64,000 bases of DNA from positions 124,001-188,000 of the forward strand of contig NZ_CAAF010000004.1 in assembly GCF_000359125.1 (NCBI RefSeq), in the 5' to 3' direction. Shown here piece after piece: positions 19,757-28,670 of this stretch. Origin of the DNA: Mesorhizobium sp. STM 4661 (GTDB lineage Bacteria > Pseudomonadota > Alphaproteobacteria > Rhizobiales > Rhizobiaceae). The notes beneath the pieces are model-generated. The model saw only the letters and a program-made list of their open reading frames with translations. It made no database searches and was not told the origin of the DNA. The translations under genes were made by a program, and so were the position numbers. How positions within the stretch are numbered: the stretch's first letter is position 1; each line of letters begins with the position of its first letter.

Positions 19757-20689
19757 ATGACTTCCCAGCATCGCCCTGGCCCGCCGCGCGATTTCGTCGG
19801 CTATGGCCGGCGGCCGCCGCAAATCACCTGGCCGGACGGACGCCTGGTCGCCGTCAATCTGGTGGTCTGCTACGAGGAAGGTTCGGAATACTCCCTGTTC
19901 GAGGGTGACAGTCATAGCGATGGCTGGGGCGAATATCCATTGTCGGCTCCGGACGGCATCCGCGATCTCGGCACCGAAACGCATTTCGAATATGGCAGCC
20001 GCGTCGGCATCTGGCGGATCGCCAGGCTGCTCGAACGGCATGGCGTCCACGCCACGATATCGAGCTGCGCCGAGGCGCTGCGGCGCAATCCGGAGGTGAC
20101 GGCATGGCTCAGCCAATCGGGCCATGACGTGCTCGGTCACGGCCTGCGCTGGACCGAACAATGGACGCTGAGCCGCGACGAGGAGCGCGACCATCTGCGG
20201 CGCGCCATCGCGCTGTTCGTCGAATTGCTCGGCGAGCGGCCGATCGGCTGGAACAGCCGTTCCTTTCCCAGCATCAACACGCGCGACCTGCTGATCGAGG
20301 AAGGCGGTTTCCTCTACGATTCGGATCCGTGCAACGACGATCTGCCGTATTTCGTGCCTACCAAGGACGGGCGTCTCCTGATCGTTCCCTATTCCAAGAC
20401 CTTGAACGACAGCCGGTATCTGGTCAGCCCCGGCTATGTGACGCCGAAAGACTTCGTCGACAATGTCGAGAGCTATCTGGACTTCCTGATCCGGGAAGCC
20501 AGGGAGGAAGGAGGGCGCATGATGACGATCGCCGTCCATGCGCGATGGACGGGCCAACCCAACAGGGCCGCCGCACTGGAGGGCGTGATCGAGGCGGTTC
20601 TGTCGAGGTCGGAGGCCGGCTTCATGCGCCGCAACGACATCGCCCGGTACTGGCTGTCGCTGTTTCCGGCCGAGGGCGACGCGCCATGA
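19757..20689 (+). CDS. Polysaccharide deacetylase family protein, PuuE allantoinase-like
   Basis: 310 aa, NodB-homology fold of the cyclic-imidase/PuuE type rather than a chitin deacetylase: VVCYEEGSE matches the PuuE NYEEGGE-type motif, followed by FEYGSRVGIWRIARLLE, GHDVLGHGLRW with His, and FLYDSDPCNDDLPY. CCAGGAG lies upstream of ATG 19757. It heads a four-ORF operon with ATGA overlaps and two amidohydrolases, pointing to hydrolysis of a cyclic amide such as a ureide, hydantoin or imide. No secretion signal is seen, which also argues for a cytosolic metabolite. Confidence 0.85.
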   Translation: MTSQHRPGPPRDFVGYGRRPPQITWPDGRLVAVNLVVCYEEGSEYSLFEGDSHSDGWGEYPLSAPDGIRDLGTETHFEYGSRVGIWRIARLLERHGVHATISSCAEALRRNPEVTAWLSQSGHDVLGHGLRWTEQWTLSRDEERDHLRRAIALFVELLGERPIGWNSRSFPSINTRDLLIEEGGFLYDSDPCNDDLPYFVPTKDGRLLIVPYSKTLNDSRYLVSPGYVTPKDFVDNVESYLDFLIREAREEGGRMMTIAVHARWTGQPNRAAALEGVIEAVLSRSEAGFMRRNDIARYWLSLFPAEGDAP

Positions 20690-22098
20690 TCGCCATGCCC
20701 GCTCGATTTGACCTCGTCGTGCGCGATGGCCTGGTGGCGGCCGGCGACGCCACGGTGCGGGCCGATATCGGCATTCGCGACGGGTGCATCCGGGCCATCG
20801 CGGATCGCCTTGAGGATGCCATTCAAATCGTCGAGGCCAAGGGACGCCTCGTGCTGCCCGGCGGCGTCGATGCGCATTGCCACCTGGACCAGCCCAACTA
20901 TGGCGCGGTGTGTGCCGACGATTTCCGCAGCGGCACGCTCTCGGCGGCCTGCGGCGGAACGACGACGATCGTGCCGTTCGCCATGGCCCATGCCTCGGAT
21001 CCGCTGGCCGAAACCGTCGCTGCCTACCGCCGCAAGGCCGAAGGCCAGGCCCTGATCGACTACGCCATTCATCCGACCATACAGGCAGCGACCGCCCAGA
21101 CGCTGGAGCAAGACCTGCCCGAGCTGATCAGCAACGGCTACGCCTCGCTCAAGATCTTCACGACCTATGACGATTTCCGGCTCGGCGACCCAGAGATCCT
21201 GGCAGTCTTCAAGGTGGCGGCACGGCATGGCGCGCTTGTCATGGTGCACGCGGAAAACGACGCCATCATCGCGATGCTGAAAAAGGATCTGCTGAGCAAG
21301 GGCCATGTCGCTCCCCGCTTCCACGCCAAGGCACGACCGCCGATCGTTGAAAGCGAGGCGATCCACCACATCGCCAGCTTTGCCGAACTGACCGGCGCCG
21401 AGGTTCTGATCGTCCACGTCTCCAGTAGAGTTGGCCTTGAAGAAGTAACGCGCGCCCGCGCCAGAGGCGTCAAGATCCATGCCGAGACATGTCCGCAATA
21501 TCTGCTCCTTACCGAGAAAGACCTCGATCGCGACATTGTTGAAGGCGCGAAGTTCATGTGCAGCCCGCCGCTGCGGACCGTCGCCGATCAGGAGGCGCTG
21601 TGGGCCGGCATGGCGCGGGGCAGTGTCGCCATCCATTCCTCCGACCATTCGCCCTACCGACTGACGGGACCGGGCGGCAAGCTGCGGCACGGCCCGCAAT
21701 CGCGGTTCGACCAGATTGCCAACGGCATGCCCGGACTGGAGCTGCGGCAGCCCCTGTTGTTCAGCGAGGGGTATCTCAAAGGCCGCATCAGCCTTGCCCA
21801 GTTCATCGCGCTGAGCTCCACGAATGCCGCCGAACTGCATGGCATCGCCCCGCGGAAAGGTTCGATCGCCATCGGCGCCGACGGCGATCTGGTGATCTGG
21901 GACCAGGACCGGGAGACGCCTGTCACGCCGGATCTGCTGCACGACAATACCGGTCACACGCCCTATGCGGGCATGCGTATCCGGGGCTGGCCGGTGACCA
22001 CCATCGCGCGCGGCGAGGTCATCGTCGACGACGGGCATGTCCTCGGCAAGGCCGGACGCGGCCGCTTCGTTCCGTCAAGGGCAAGGGTTGCCTCATGA
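20686..22098 (+). CDS. Dihydropyrimidinase / D-hydantoinase-like amidohydrolase
   Basis: 470 aa cyclic amidase. The binuclear metal site looks complete: DAHCHLD (His64, His66), carboxylatable Lys156 in ASLKIF, His188 in VHAEN, His244 in VHVSS, and Asp in SSDHSPY. I took ATG 20686, which overlaps the preceding stop (ATGA); the longer open frame back to 20161 is antisense-like read-through of the upstream gene. Hydantoinases open 5,6-dihydropyrimidines, hydantoins and related rings. It is followed by another ATGA overlap. Confidence 0.92.
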   Translation: MIAMPARFDLVVRDGLVAAGDATVRADIGIRDGCIRAIADRLEDAIQIVEAKGRLVLPGGVDAHCHLDQPNYGAVCADDFRSGTLSAACGGTTTIVPFAMAHASDPLAETVAAYRRKAEGQALIDYAIHPTIQAATAQTLEQDLPELISNGYASLKIFTTYDDFRLGDPEILAVFKVAARHGALVMVHAENDAIIAMLKKDLLSKGHVAPRFHAKARPPIVESEAIHHIASFAELTGAEVLIVHVSSRVGLEEVTRARARGVKIHAETCPQYLLLTEKDLDRDIVEGAKFMCSPPLRTVADQEALWAGMARGSVAIHSSDHSPYRLTGPGGKLRHGPQSRFDQIANGMPGLELRQPLLFSEGYLKGRISLAQFIALSSTNAAELHGIAPRKGSIAIGADGDLVIWDQDRETPVTPDLLHDNTGHTPYAGMRIRGWPVTTIARGEVIVDDGHVLGKAGRGRFVPSRARVAS

Positions 22099-22235
22099 GC
22101 CGGCTCGTCACCATAGAAGCCGCAACCGAGATGGTTCCCGCGCTCCAGCGCGCCATCGCGGCGACTCGGGAGGACAAGCCCGCGTTCGTCGAATGCGTGA
22201 CCCGCGAGGAGCGCCGGATCCCAGGGCTGTCATGA
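22095..22235 (+). pseudogene. 46-aa ORF resembling the C-terminal tail of a thiamine-diphosphate enzyme
   Basis: ATG 22095 overlaps the dihydropyrimidinase stop and its own stop overlaps the next start, so it is embedded in a chain of ATGA junctions. The peptide pattern (MVPALQRAIAATREDKPAF, then VECVTREE) looks like the last ~40 residues of acetolactate-synthase-type TPP enzymes, where helix and 'KPAxVEVxT' strand end the fold. The catalytic domains are absent. It is most likely a deletion remnant kept because translation coupling passes through it; the family call comes from pattern memory only. Confidence 0.5.
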
Positions 22236-23593
22236 CCACCTTCGACATTCTTCTGCGCGGCGGCCAGGTGGTCGATGCCGACGGTATCCATCAGCTGGAC
22301 CTCGCTTTCAGCGGCGGCAGGATCGCGGCGCGACTCGCGCCTAGCGAGCCGGCGGAGGCCGCGCGCGTCGTTCAAATGGGCGGCAAACTCCTTCTGCCCG
22401 GCCTCGTCGATGCGCATGTGCATCTGCGCGAGCCCGGCATGACCTGGAAGGAAGACTTTGCCAGCGGCACGCGGGCGGCGATCGCGGGCGGGGTGACCAC
22501 CGTGCTGGTGATGCCGACCGACGATCCATGGACCGCTTCGGCAGCCGACTTCAGGGCCAAGCGGGCGCTGGCCGAAGGCCGGATCTTCTGCGATGTCGGC
22601 TTGCAGGTCGTGGTTGGCCGCGACCATTTTGAACTGGCCGAACTCGCTCGTCTCGGCACCACCTCTTTCGAGATCTTCACCTCGGATGTCCCTGCCGGTT
22701 TCCTGCACGCCTCGACTGCCGAGATGCAGGCAGCGGTCGAGGCGGTCCAGGCGGCGGGCGGAATGGCGGCCATATCGCCGGGCGACCAATCCGTCCTCGA
22801 TGCCGAACTCGCCCGGCTGACGCCGGGACGCAGCACGGCGGCGAATTTCGTCCGCAGCCGGCCGGGGCATGCCGAGGCGCAAGGCATCGCCCGCGCCATC
22901 CTGGTTGCCGCTGAGGTCGGGGCTCCCATCCACATCCGCCAAAGCAATTCGCGCCTGGGCATGGCGACGTTCCGCCGCCTGCGCGACCTTGCCGACGTCT
23001 CCATCGAAACCAGCCCGCAATGCCTGATGTTCACGGCATCTGATTACGACCGGCTCGGACCCGCCGCCAAGGCGTCGCCGCCCTGGCGGGACGCTGCCGA
23101 CCGGGAGGCCGTGCGGGCGGCGGTCGCCGACGGCGTCATCGACATTATCGTGACCGACCACGCGCCGCATCTGATGACCGAAAAGCTGGCGCAGGCGGAG
23201 GATTTTGCCGCCGTACCCGGCGGCTTTCCCGGCGTGCAGACCTTGCTGGCGACGCTGCTCATCCTGGTCGATGACGGGCTGATCGGCCTGTCCGATCTCG
23301 TCAGACTGGCAGCGTCGCGCCCGGCGGAGCGTTTCGGACTTGGCTCCCGCAAAGGCCGGCTGCAGGTCGGGTTCGACGCCGACGTTCTCGTTCTCGATCC
23401 GAGCCGCCGGACGACCATCAGAGGGGCCGATCAATTGAGCAAGGCCGGCTACACGCCCTTCGAGGGAATGAGCACATCCTTCTTTCTCGAGCGCGTGTTC
23501 CTGCGCGGGCAGGATGTGTCAGGGCGCGAGTTGTCTGGGAAAGCCGATCTCGCCGGCACAGCGCGAGGCGTTGTCGTCACGGCAGAAAAGTAG
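22232..23593 (+). CDS. Dihydroorotase/allantoinase-like amidohydrolase with altered metal site
   Basis: 453 aa. It keeps DAHVHLREPG (His62, His64), IHIRQSNS (His234) and the TDHAPH motif (Asp309). At the position of the carboxylated lysine it has Glu147 in TSFEIF, and at the usual VHxE-type histidine it reads AISPGDQS, with no His. The two-metal centre of dihydroorotase and allantoinase is therefore not conserved. ATG 22232 overlaps the preceding stop. It may be a mononuclear enzyme with another substrate, use Glu as bridge, or be a non-catalytic partner of the upstream dihydropyrimidinase. Confidence 0.85.
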   Translation: MTTFDILLRGGQVVDADGIHQLDLAFSGGRIAARLAPSEPAEAARVVQMGGKLLLPGLVDAHVHLREPGMTWKEDFASGTRAAIAGGVTTVLVMPTDDPWTASAADFRAKRALAEGRIFCDVGLQVVVGRDHFELAELARLGTTSFEIFTSDVPAGFLHASTAEMQAAVEAVQAAGGMAAISPGDQSVLDAELARLTPGRSTAANFVRSRPGHAEAQGIARAILVAAEVGAPIHIRQSNSRLGMATFRRLRDLADVSIETSPQCLMFTASDYDRLGPAAKASPPWRDAADREAVRAAVADGVIDIIVTDHAPHLMTEKLAQAEDFAAVPGGFPGVQTLLATLLILVDDGLIGLSDLVRLAASRPAERFGLGSRKGRLQVGFDADVLVLDPSRRTTIRGADQLSKAGYTPFEGMSTSFFLERVFLRGQDVSGRELSGKADLAGTARGVVVTAEK

Positions 23594-23853
23594 CGGCTAC
23601 CACCGCCATCCTGGCCGCCGACATGACCACCCTGTCTGACAGGAGTGAGACTGCTGGTGATAATGTCGCCATGAAGCGCCGGCACCATCGGAACATCGAC
23701 CGCGCGAAGCGATGGAGGATCCCAATGCGATCGCGGCGCAGACGAACTGATCGTGCCACCGAAACGCGCTGTTAACATCGTTTGCGGGCGACAGGATGTC
23801 GGCAGCAGTTCCAAAGTGTAGGATGCCGCCCGTTGTCAGCCGCGGAGGCGAAC

Positions 23854-24105
23854 GTGAATTTCCTTCGGATTGCGCTCTTGTGCACGGCCATGATCGGCCT
23901 GGCAGGAATGCCGGCCGTTCGCGCCGAGGATCAGCCTGTTCCTCAGAATAGCGGAACCGCGTCAGAGCAGCCGCCAGTTCATTGCGAGGGGCAAAACTGC
24001 CTCCCGCCGGCCGAGAACCCTGTCGAGGAATGCAAGGGGCAAGATTGCACGCCGGCTCCGCTGAGTGAACAGACACCGGCTCCATTGATCGAACAGGTCA
24101 AGTGA
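23854..24105 (+). CDS. Small secreted protein with two CxGQxC motifs
   Basis: 83 aa from GTG 23854, chosen because GGAGG (23844-23848) is 5 nt upstream. A signal peptide (MNFLRIALLCTAMIGLAG, cleavage after AVRA) is followed by a short Pro/Glu-rich mature part of about 57 residues containing HCEGQNC and ECKGQDC. The duplicated C-x-G-Q-[ND]-C units could form disulfides or bind a metal. I do not recognise the family. It stands alone between the amidohydrolase operon and a tRNA gene. Confidence 0.65.
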   Translation: MNFLRIALLCTAMIGLAGMPAVRAEDQPVPQNSGTASEQPPVHCEGQNCLPPAENPVEECKGQDCTPAPLSEQTPAPLIEQVK

Positions 24106-24209
24106 ACGGCATCAGCCTGTGCGGCTCACAAGTGTTTACTGGTGGAATCGTATGTGGTGTGCCCCAGAGCGAGGTCGTTCTTGGCCATCTGCCGCAACAA
24201 CTTGGAAAA

Positions 24210-24286
24210 TGGCGCGCCCGAAGAGATTCGAACTCCTGACCCCCAGATTCGTAGTCTGGTGCTCTATCCAGCTGAGCTACGGGCGC
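24210..24286 (-). tRNA. tRNA-Arg (anticodon ACG)
   Basis: On the minus strand the 7-bp acceptor stem GCGCCCG (24286-24280) pairs with CGGGCGC (24220-24214), followed by discriminator G and an encoded CCA (24212-24210). The D-arm AGCTCAGCTGGATAGAGC, the anticodon stem-loop CCAGACTACGAATCTGG with anticodon ACG, and the GTTCGAATC T-loop are all intact. ACG reads CGU/CGC/CGA after A34 deamination by TadA. Confidence 0.97.
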
Positions 24287-24433
24287 GCAACAGGCCATGC
24301 TTGGCATAGCCCCGCAATCCGATCCTGGCGACCGGCCGCGAATGTGGAGTGTTCCCTAGCGACTGAATTTCCGAAAAGCAAGCCGATCCGGCAAAAGTTT
24401 TGCTGTTCGCGCAACGGCCGGTTCCCTGTTCCG

Positions 24434-24480
24434 CGCAATTGCGGGCGGAAAACCCGTTACACGCTTTTCCCGAAATTGCT
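24434..24480. repeat. Rhizobial intergenic palindromic repeat (GGGCGGAAAAC type)
   Basis: GCAATTGCGGGCGGAAAAC...GCTTTTCCCGAAATTGCT is an imperfect inverted repeat of a kind commonly seen between genes in Mesorhizobium. It lies between tRNA-Arg and the histidine kinase 3' end. The remainder of 24287-24498 holds nothing I recognise. Confidence 0.55.
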
Positions 24481-24498
24481 TCGGATCAGGGCTCCGCA

Positions 24499-25998
24499 TC
24501 AAGCCGGGCGGCGCAGGCCGCTGCGGGCCTGGTCGAGCCGGACCGGCTGGTCGGGAATGGTGACCGCGAAGGTGGTGCGGCCGCCAACGCTTTCGACAAG
24601 CTCCACCGTGCCGCCATGGGCGCGGATCAATTCATAGGCGATGGCCAGGCCAAGGCCGGTGCCGCCGCTGCGGGCCGAGCCGCGGAACGCCGCGAACAGG
24701 TTTTCGCGCGCCTTCGGCGGCAGGCCTGGTCCGGTGTCGGTGACGATGATGCGGCTGACGCTGCCCAGGCGCTCAGCCGACACCGCCAGGCGGCGCACCA
24801 AAGCGCTCTCCTGGTCCGCCGCCATCGCCTGCACGGCGTTGCGGCACAGATTGGTGAGCACGCGGAACAGCTGGTCGGAATCGGCGTCCACCTCGAAGGC
24901 CAGATCGACGGCGTTGACAAACTCGATGCCGCCTTCGGTGTCGAGCAGACCGTGGACGTCGTCGACCAGCTGGCGCAGCCGCAGCCTGCGGCGCGAAGGC
25001 GGCGGCTCCTGCGTGCGGCCATAGGAGAGCACGCCTTCCGAATAGGACACGGCACGGTCGAGCGCGCGCAGCAGTTTCGGCGCGAAGGCCTGCACTGTCG
25101 GATCCCTGACCTGGCGCAGCCGGTCCGACATCAGTTGCGCCGAGGCCAGGATGTTGCGCATGTCGTGGTTGATCTTCGACACCGCGAGGCCAAGGTCGGC
25201 GAGATGCTTCTGTTCGGAGAGCATCTTCTGCAAGCGCTCCTGCATCTGCGAAAGTTCGCGTTCGGCGACGCCGATCTCGTCGGAACGCTCTGCGGGGCGA
25301 ATGATCCGGCCGGGATCGTCGGGCGCCTCGGAGAAGGACAGCATCGAGCGCGTCATCGTGCGGATCGGACCGATCATGATCAGATCTATGGCGGCATAGA
25401 CCAGCATGGCGGTGAACAGCGAGATCAGCAGCGAGACGAAGGCGACGTTGCGCGAATAGATCAGCATGGCCTTGCGCAGGCTGTGATCAGGCATGATCAG
25501 CTCGAATTCCTTGTCGCTCTCGCCGACGGGCCCGAACACGCGCAGCATGCGGTTGCCGCCGAAAAACAGCGTGTCGAGGGCGCCGGTCATGCCGGCGACC
25601 ATGCCGACATTGGCGATGTCGATGTGTTCATCGACATGCGGCGGCATCTCGGCCACGACCAGAAGCCGCGAGACGCCGCCGTCGCGCACGGCGATCGCCT
25701 TGGCGCCGATCGCCATCAGCACGTCGTTCTGGGCGGCGCGCGACAGCGACGCGGGATCGCCCTGCACCAGCACGATCGACACGGCAGCGGCGGTGCTCAG
25801 CCTCTCTTTCAGCCAGCTCACCCGGTAGCTGGCGATCCAGGGCAGAAAAATAAGCACTTCGGCCAGGAGCACGAAGACGATGGTGAGCAGCAGCAGCTTT
25901 GTCGACAAGCCACGCGACAAGGGCACGGCACGCGGCGCCGTCCCGGCGGCGGTCTTCGCCGGATCGACCCTTTCATCCGCGGTTGGGACTTCAGTCAT
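24499..25998 (-). CDS. Membrane-bound sensor histidine kinase (orphan)
   Basis: 499 aa. TM1 at about 30-50 (KLLLLTIVFVLLAEVLIFLPW), a periplasmic sensor region to ~170, TM2 at ~172-195, a HAMP-like linker, then the phospho-acceptor His near 277 in INHDMRN, N box NLCRNAVQA near 384, G1 box DTGPGLP near 421 and G2 GGTGLGLAIAYEL. I chose ATG 25998; an upstream extension to 26082 lacks a clear binding site. No response regulator is adjacent, so the partner is unknown. Confidence 0.9.
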   Translation of the reverse strand: MTEVPTADERVDPAKTAAGTAPRAVPLSRGLSTKLLLLTIVFVLLAEVLIFLPWIASYRVSWLKERLSTAAAVSIVLVQGDPASLSRAAQNDVLMAIGAKAIAVRDGGVSRLLVVAEMPPHVDEHIDIANVGMVAGMTGALDTLFFGGNRMLRVFGPVGESDKEFELIMPDHSLRKAMLIYSRNVAFVSLLISLFTAMLVYAAIDLIMIGPIRTMTRSMLSFSEAPDDPGRIIRPAERSDEIGVAERELSQMQERLQKMLSEQKHLADLGLAVSKINHDMRNILASAQLMSDRLRQVRDPTVQAFAPKLLRALDRAVSYSEGVLSYGRTQEPPPSRRRLRLRQLVDDVHGLLDTEGGIEFVNAVDLAFEVDADSDQLFRVLTNLCRNAVQAMAADQESALVRRLAVSAERLGSVSRIIVTDTGPGLPPKARENLFAAFRGSARSGGTGLGLAIAYELIRAHGGTVELVESVGGRTTFAVTIPDQPVRLDQARSGLRRPA

Positions 25999-26278
25999 GC
26001 TGCTCTTGTCTTCACGATCACTTGATCGAGCAAGATTAGGCGATTGCGGCTTTTTTGCCAAATTCATCCTTCGTCGAAACATGGGACCGGAACGTCAAGA
26101 CTCCGGCCGTCAGCCTGACGGTGCCGGATTGACTTCCAAAATCCTTCTTTCTATAAGCCCGCTCACGCTCGGGCCATTCGTCCCGGCGCGGTTTCGATCG
26201 CGCCAAAACCGGCCCGGCAAAGCTCCTGTTACAGAGTGACAGAATCAAGAAGGGCCGCACCCCGCGGTATTAAAACAA

Positions 26279-26413
26279 ATGAAGCGTACCTACCAACCGT
26301 CCAAACTCGTCCGCAAGCGCCGGCACGGTTTCCGCGCCCGCATGGCCACCAAGGGCGGTCGCGGCGTCGTCGCAGCCCGCCGCAATCGCGGCCGCAAGCG
26401 GCTCAGCGCCTGA
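26279..26413 (+). CDS. rpmH: 50S ribosomal protein L34
   Basis: 44 aa, very basic, with the invariant L34 sequence [19 protein letters not shown] and [11 protein letters not shown] end. It is followed 16 bp later by rnpA, the universal rpmH-rnpA-yidC order. The 196 bp upstream (26083-26278) hold the presumed promoter; no strong Shine-Dalgarno sequence is visible directly before the ATG. Confidence 0.98.
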   Translation: MKRTYQPSKLVRKRRHGFRARMATKGGRGVVAARRNRGRKRLSA

Positions 26414-26429
26414 ACGGAAGACGAGATCG

Positions 26430-26783
26430 GTGCCCGCAACCGGCAAGCCAGTGGGACCACATCCCAAGCGGCTTCTGAAGCGCGCGGAATTCCTGGCCGT
26501 CCGGCGTGGCGAAAAGCGCCGTGGGCGGCTTTTCCTCGTCGAGGTTCTCGACCGCGGCGACGGTCTGTCGCCGCGTGTCGGCTACACCATCACCAAGAAG
26601 GTCGGCAACGCCGTGGTGCGCAACCGCATAAGGCGGCGGCTGAGGGAAGCCGTGCGCACGCATCTGGCGGATGACATGGCGCCCGGCAATGACTATGTCA
26701 TCGTCGGGCGCGAAGACGTGCTTGCCATTCCGTTCGGCCAGTTGAAGGCCGAACTCGCCCGCCGATTGCGCGGAACACGATAG
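26430..26783 (+). CDS. rnpA: Ribonuclease P protein component
   Basis: 117 aa protein subunit that helps RNase P RNA cleave tRNA 5' leaders. It shows [14 protein letters not shown], the [27 protein letters not shown] signature (here cut conceptually at its core NRIRRRLRE) and the DYVIVGRED segment. It starts at GTG 26430, 16 bp after rpmH; the usual overlap between these genes is absent. yidC follows 14 bp downstream. Confidence 0.96.
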   Translation: MPATGKPVGPHPKRLLKRAEFLAVRRGEKRRGRLFLVEVLDRGDGLSPRVGYTITKKVGNAVVRNRIRRRLREAVRTHLADDMAPGNDYVIVGREDVLAIPFGQLKAELARRLRGTR

Positions 26784-26797
26784 GCCAAGGGCTTTCG

Positions 26798-28612
26798 ATG
26801 GAAAACAACCGGAACTTCTTCATCACCATCGCGCTGTCGGTGCTGATCCTGACGCTGTGGCAGGTGTTCTACATGAACCCGCGCGTCGAAGCCCAGCGCG
26901 AGGCGGCCCGCATCGAAGAGCAGCGGGTGGCGGAGCAGAAGAAGGCGGCCGAAGGCGCCAATCCCGGCGGCACGGGAACGCCGGCGCCACCGCAAGGCGG
27001 CATTCCCACCGCGCCGGGCGGCGAAGTGGTGACGGCGGCCGGCCGCGAACAGGCGCTGGCGGCGACCAGCCGCGTCAAGATCGATACGCCAAGCCTGGAA
27101 GGCTCGATCAACCTCACCGGCGCGCGCCTCGACGACATAAAGCTCAAGCACTACACGGAGACGGTCGACAAGAACTCGCCCGAGATCGAACTGCTCAATC
27201 CGTCGGCGCTGGCCAATGGCTATTTTGCCGAGATCGGCTTTGTCGGCAACGACAAGACCGGCGCGGTGCCAGGTTCGGACACGGTGTGGAAGGTCGACGG
27301 CAATGCGACGCTGACGCCGGCGACGCCGGTCACGCTGACTTATGCGAACGACAAGGGCCTCACCTTCAAGCGCACCTTCTCGGTCGACAACGACTATATG
27401 TTCACGGTTTCCGACACGGTGCAGAATTCGGGTGCTGCCGCCGTCTCGCTGTTCAACTACGGCCGCGTCACCCGTTTCGACAAGCCGGCCGTTGCCAGCA
27501 TCTATGTGCTGTTCGAAGGCCTGATCGGCTTCACCGGCGAGGAAGGCCTGCAGGAACACAAATACGCGTCCATCGAAACGGACAGGGAATTCAAGCCGGG
27601 CAAGTCGACCGACGGCTGGCTCGGCATCACCGACAAATACTGGGCGGTGACGCTGGTGCCGACCCAAAAGCAGCCATTCCAGCCGCGCTATGCCTATTTC
27701 GAGGATGGCCGGAACCGCTATCAGTCCGACTTCCTGACCGACCCGATCAATGTCGACGCCGGTCAGTCGGCGACGGTTGAGACCGAGGTCTTCGCCGGCG
27801 CCAAGGAGGTCGGCAAGATCAACGCCTATGCCGAGGACCGCAACATCAAGCGGTTCGACCTGTTGATCGACTGGGGCTGGTTCCATTTCATCACCAAGCC
27901 GATGTTCTGGCTGATCGACACGCTCTACAAATTCTTCGGCAATTTCGGCCTGGCGATCCTCGCCACCACCGTCGTCGTCAAGGCCGCCTTCTACCCGCTC
28001 GCCAACAAGTCCTATGCGTCGATGGCGAACATGAAGAAGGTGCAGCCCAAGATGCTCGAGATCCGCGAGAAATACGCGGATGACAAGATGAAGCAGCAGC
28101 AGGCGATGATGGAGCTCTACAAGACCGAGAAGATCAATCCGATCGCCGGCTGCTGGCCGGTGGCGCTGCAGATCCCGGTGTTCTTCGCGCTCTACAAGGT
28201 GCTCTACATCACCATCGAGATGCGGCACGCACCGTTCTTCGGCTGGATCCAGGATCTGGCCGCACCCGATCCGACATCGCTGTTCAACCTATTCGGCCTC
28301 ATTCCGATCACGCTCCCGCAGATGTTGATGATCGGCGTCTGGCCGCTGATCATGGGCGTCACCATGTTCCTGCAGATGCGCATGAACCCGACGCCGCCGG
28401 ATCCGACGCAGGCGGCGATCTTCACCTGGATGCCGGTCATCTTCACCTTCATGATGGCGGGCTTCCCCGCCGGCCTGGTCATCTACTGGGCCTGGAACAA
28501 TCTGCTTTCGATCATCCAACAGGGCGTGATCATGAAGCGCCAGGGCGCCAAGATCGAGCTGTGGGACAATCTGGTGGCGCTTTTCCGCAAGAAACCGTCG
28601 CCGGCGGAATAG
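26798..28612 (+). CDS. yidC: Membrane protein insertase YidC
   Basis: 604 aa inner-membrane insertase. An N-terminal anchor (NFFITIALSVLILTLWQVF, about 6-24) precedes the large periplasmic P1 domain, then the conserved five-TM core beginning ITKPMFWLIDTLYKFFGN near 365. A Pro/Gly-rich linker (GGTGTPAPPQGGIPTAPGG) lies after the anchor. It follows rnpA by 14 bp; the small yidD ORF often between them was not found. The operon ends with a good terminator at 28646. Confidence 0.97.
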   Translation: MENNRNFFITIALSVLILTLWQVFYMNPRVEAQREAARIEEQRVAEQKKAAEGANPGGTGTPAPPQGGIPTAPGGEVVTAAGREQALAATSRVKIDTPSLEGSINLTGARLDDIKLKHYTETVDKNSPEIELLNPSALANGYFAEIGFVGNDKTGAVPGSDTVWKVDGNATLTPATPVTLTYANDKGLTFKRTFSVDNDYMFTVSDTVQNSGAAAVSLFNYGRVTRFDKPAVASIYVLFEGLIGFTGEEGLQEHKYASIETDREFKPGKSTDGWLGITDKYWAVTLVPTQKQPFQPRYAYFEDGRNRYQSDFLTDPINVDAGQSATVETEVFAGAKEVGKINAYAEDRNIKRFDLLIDWGWFHFITKPMFWLIDTLYKFFGNFGLAILATTVVVKAAFYPLANKSYASMANMKKVQPKMLEIREKYADDKMKQQQAMMELYKTEKINPIAGCWPVALQIPVFFALYKVLYITIEMRHAPFFGWIQDLAAPDPTSLFNLFGLIPITLPQMLMIGVWPLIMGVTMFLQMRMNPTPPDPTQAAIFTWMPVIFTFMMAGFPAGLVIYWAWNNLLSIIQQGVIMKRQGAKIELWDNLVALFRKKPSPAE

Positions 28613-28645
28613 AAGGCACTCCGATCCACCCGCGCCGAATTCAAG

Positions 28646-28670
28646 AAACCCCGGTTGTCCGGGGTTTTTT
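28646..28670 (+). terminator. Rho-independent terminator after yidC
   Basis: Stem AAACCCCGG (28646-28654), loop TTGT, CCGGGGTTT (28659-28667), and the T-tract extends to 28670. It is 33 bp past the yidC stop, so it should end the rpmH-rnpA-yidC transcript. Confidence 0.93.

Noticed and set aside
20161..20685. Open frame giving a 175-residue N-terminal extension of the dihydropyrimidinase
   Set aside because: It overlaps the deacetylase-family gene in another frame and is Arg-rich; the ATG at 20686 gives the normal family length.
23670..23747. 25-codon Arg-rich ORF between the amidohydrolase operon and the small secreted protein
   Set aside because: No ribosome binding site and arginine-rich composition expected of random GC-rich DNA.
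26693..28228. 511-codon open frame antisense to yidC
   Set aside because: The plus-strand YidC is unambiguous and the antisense product shows no recognisable fold.
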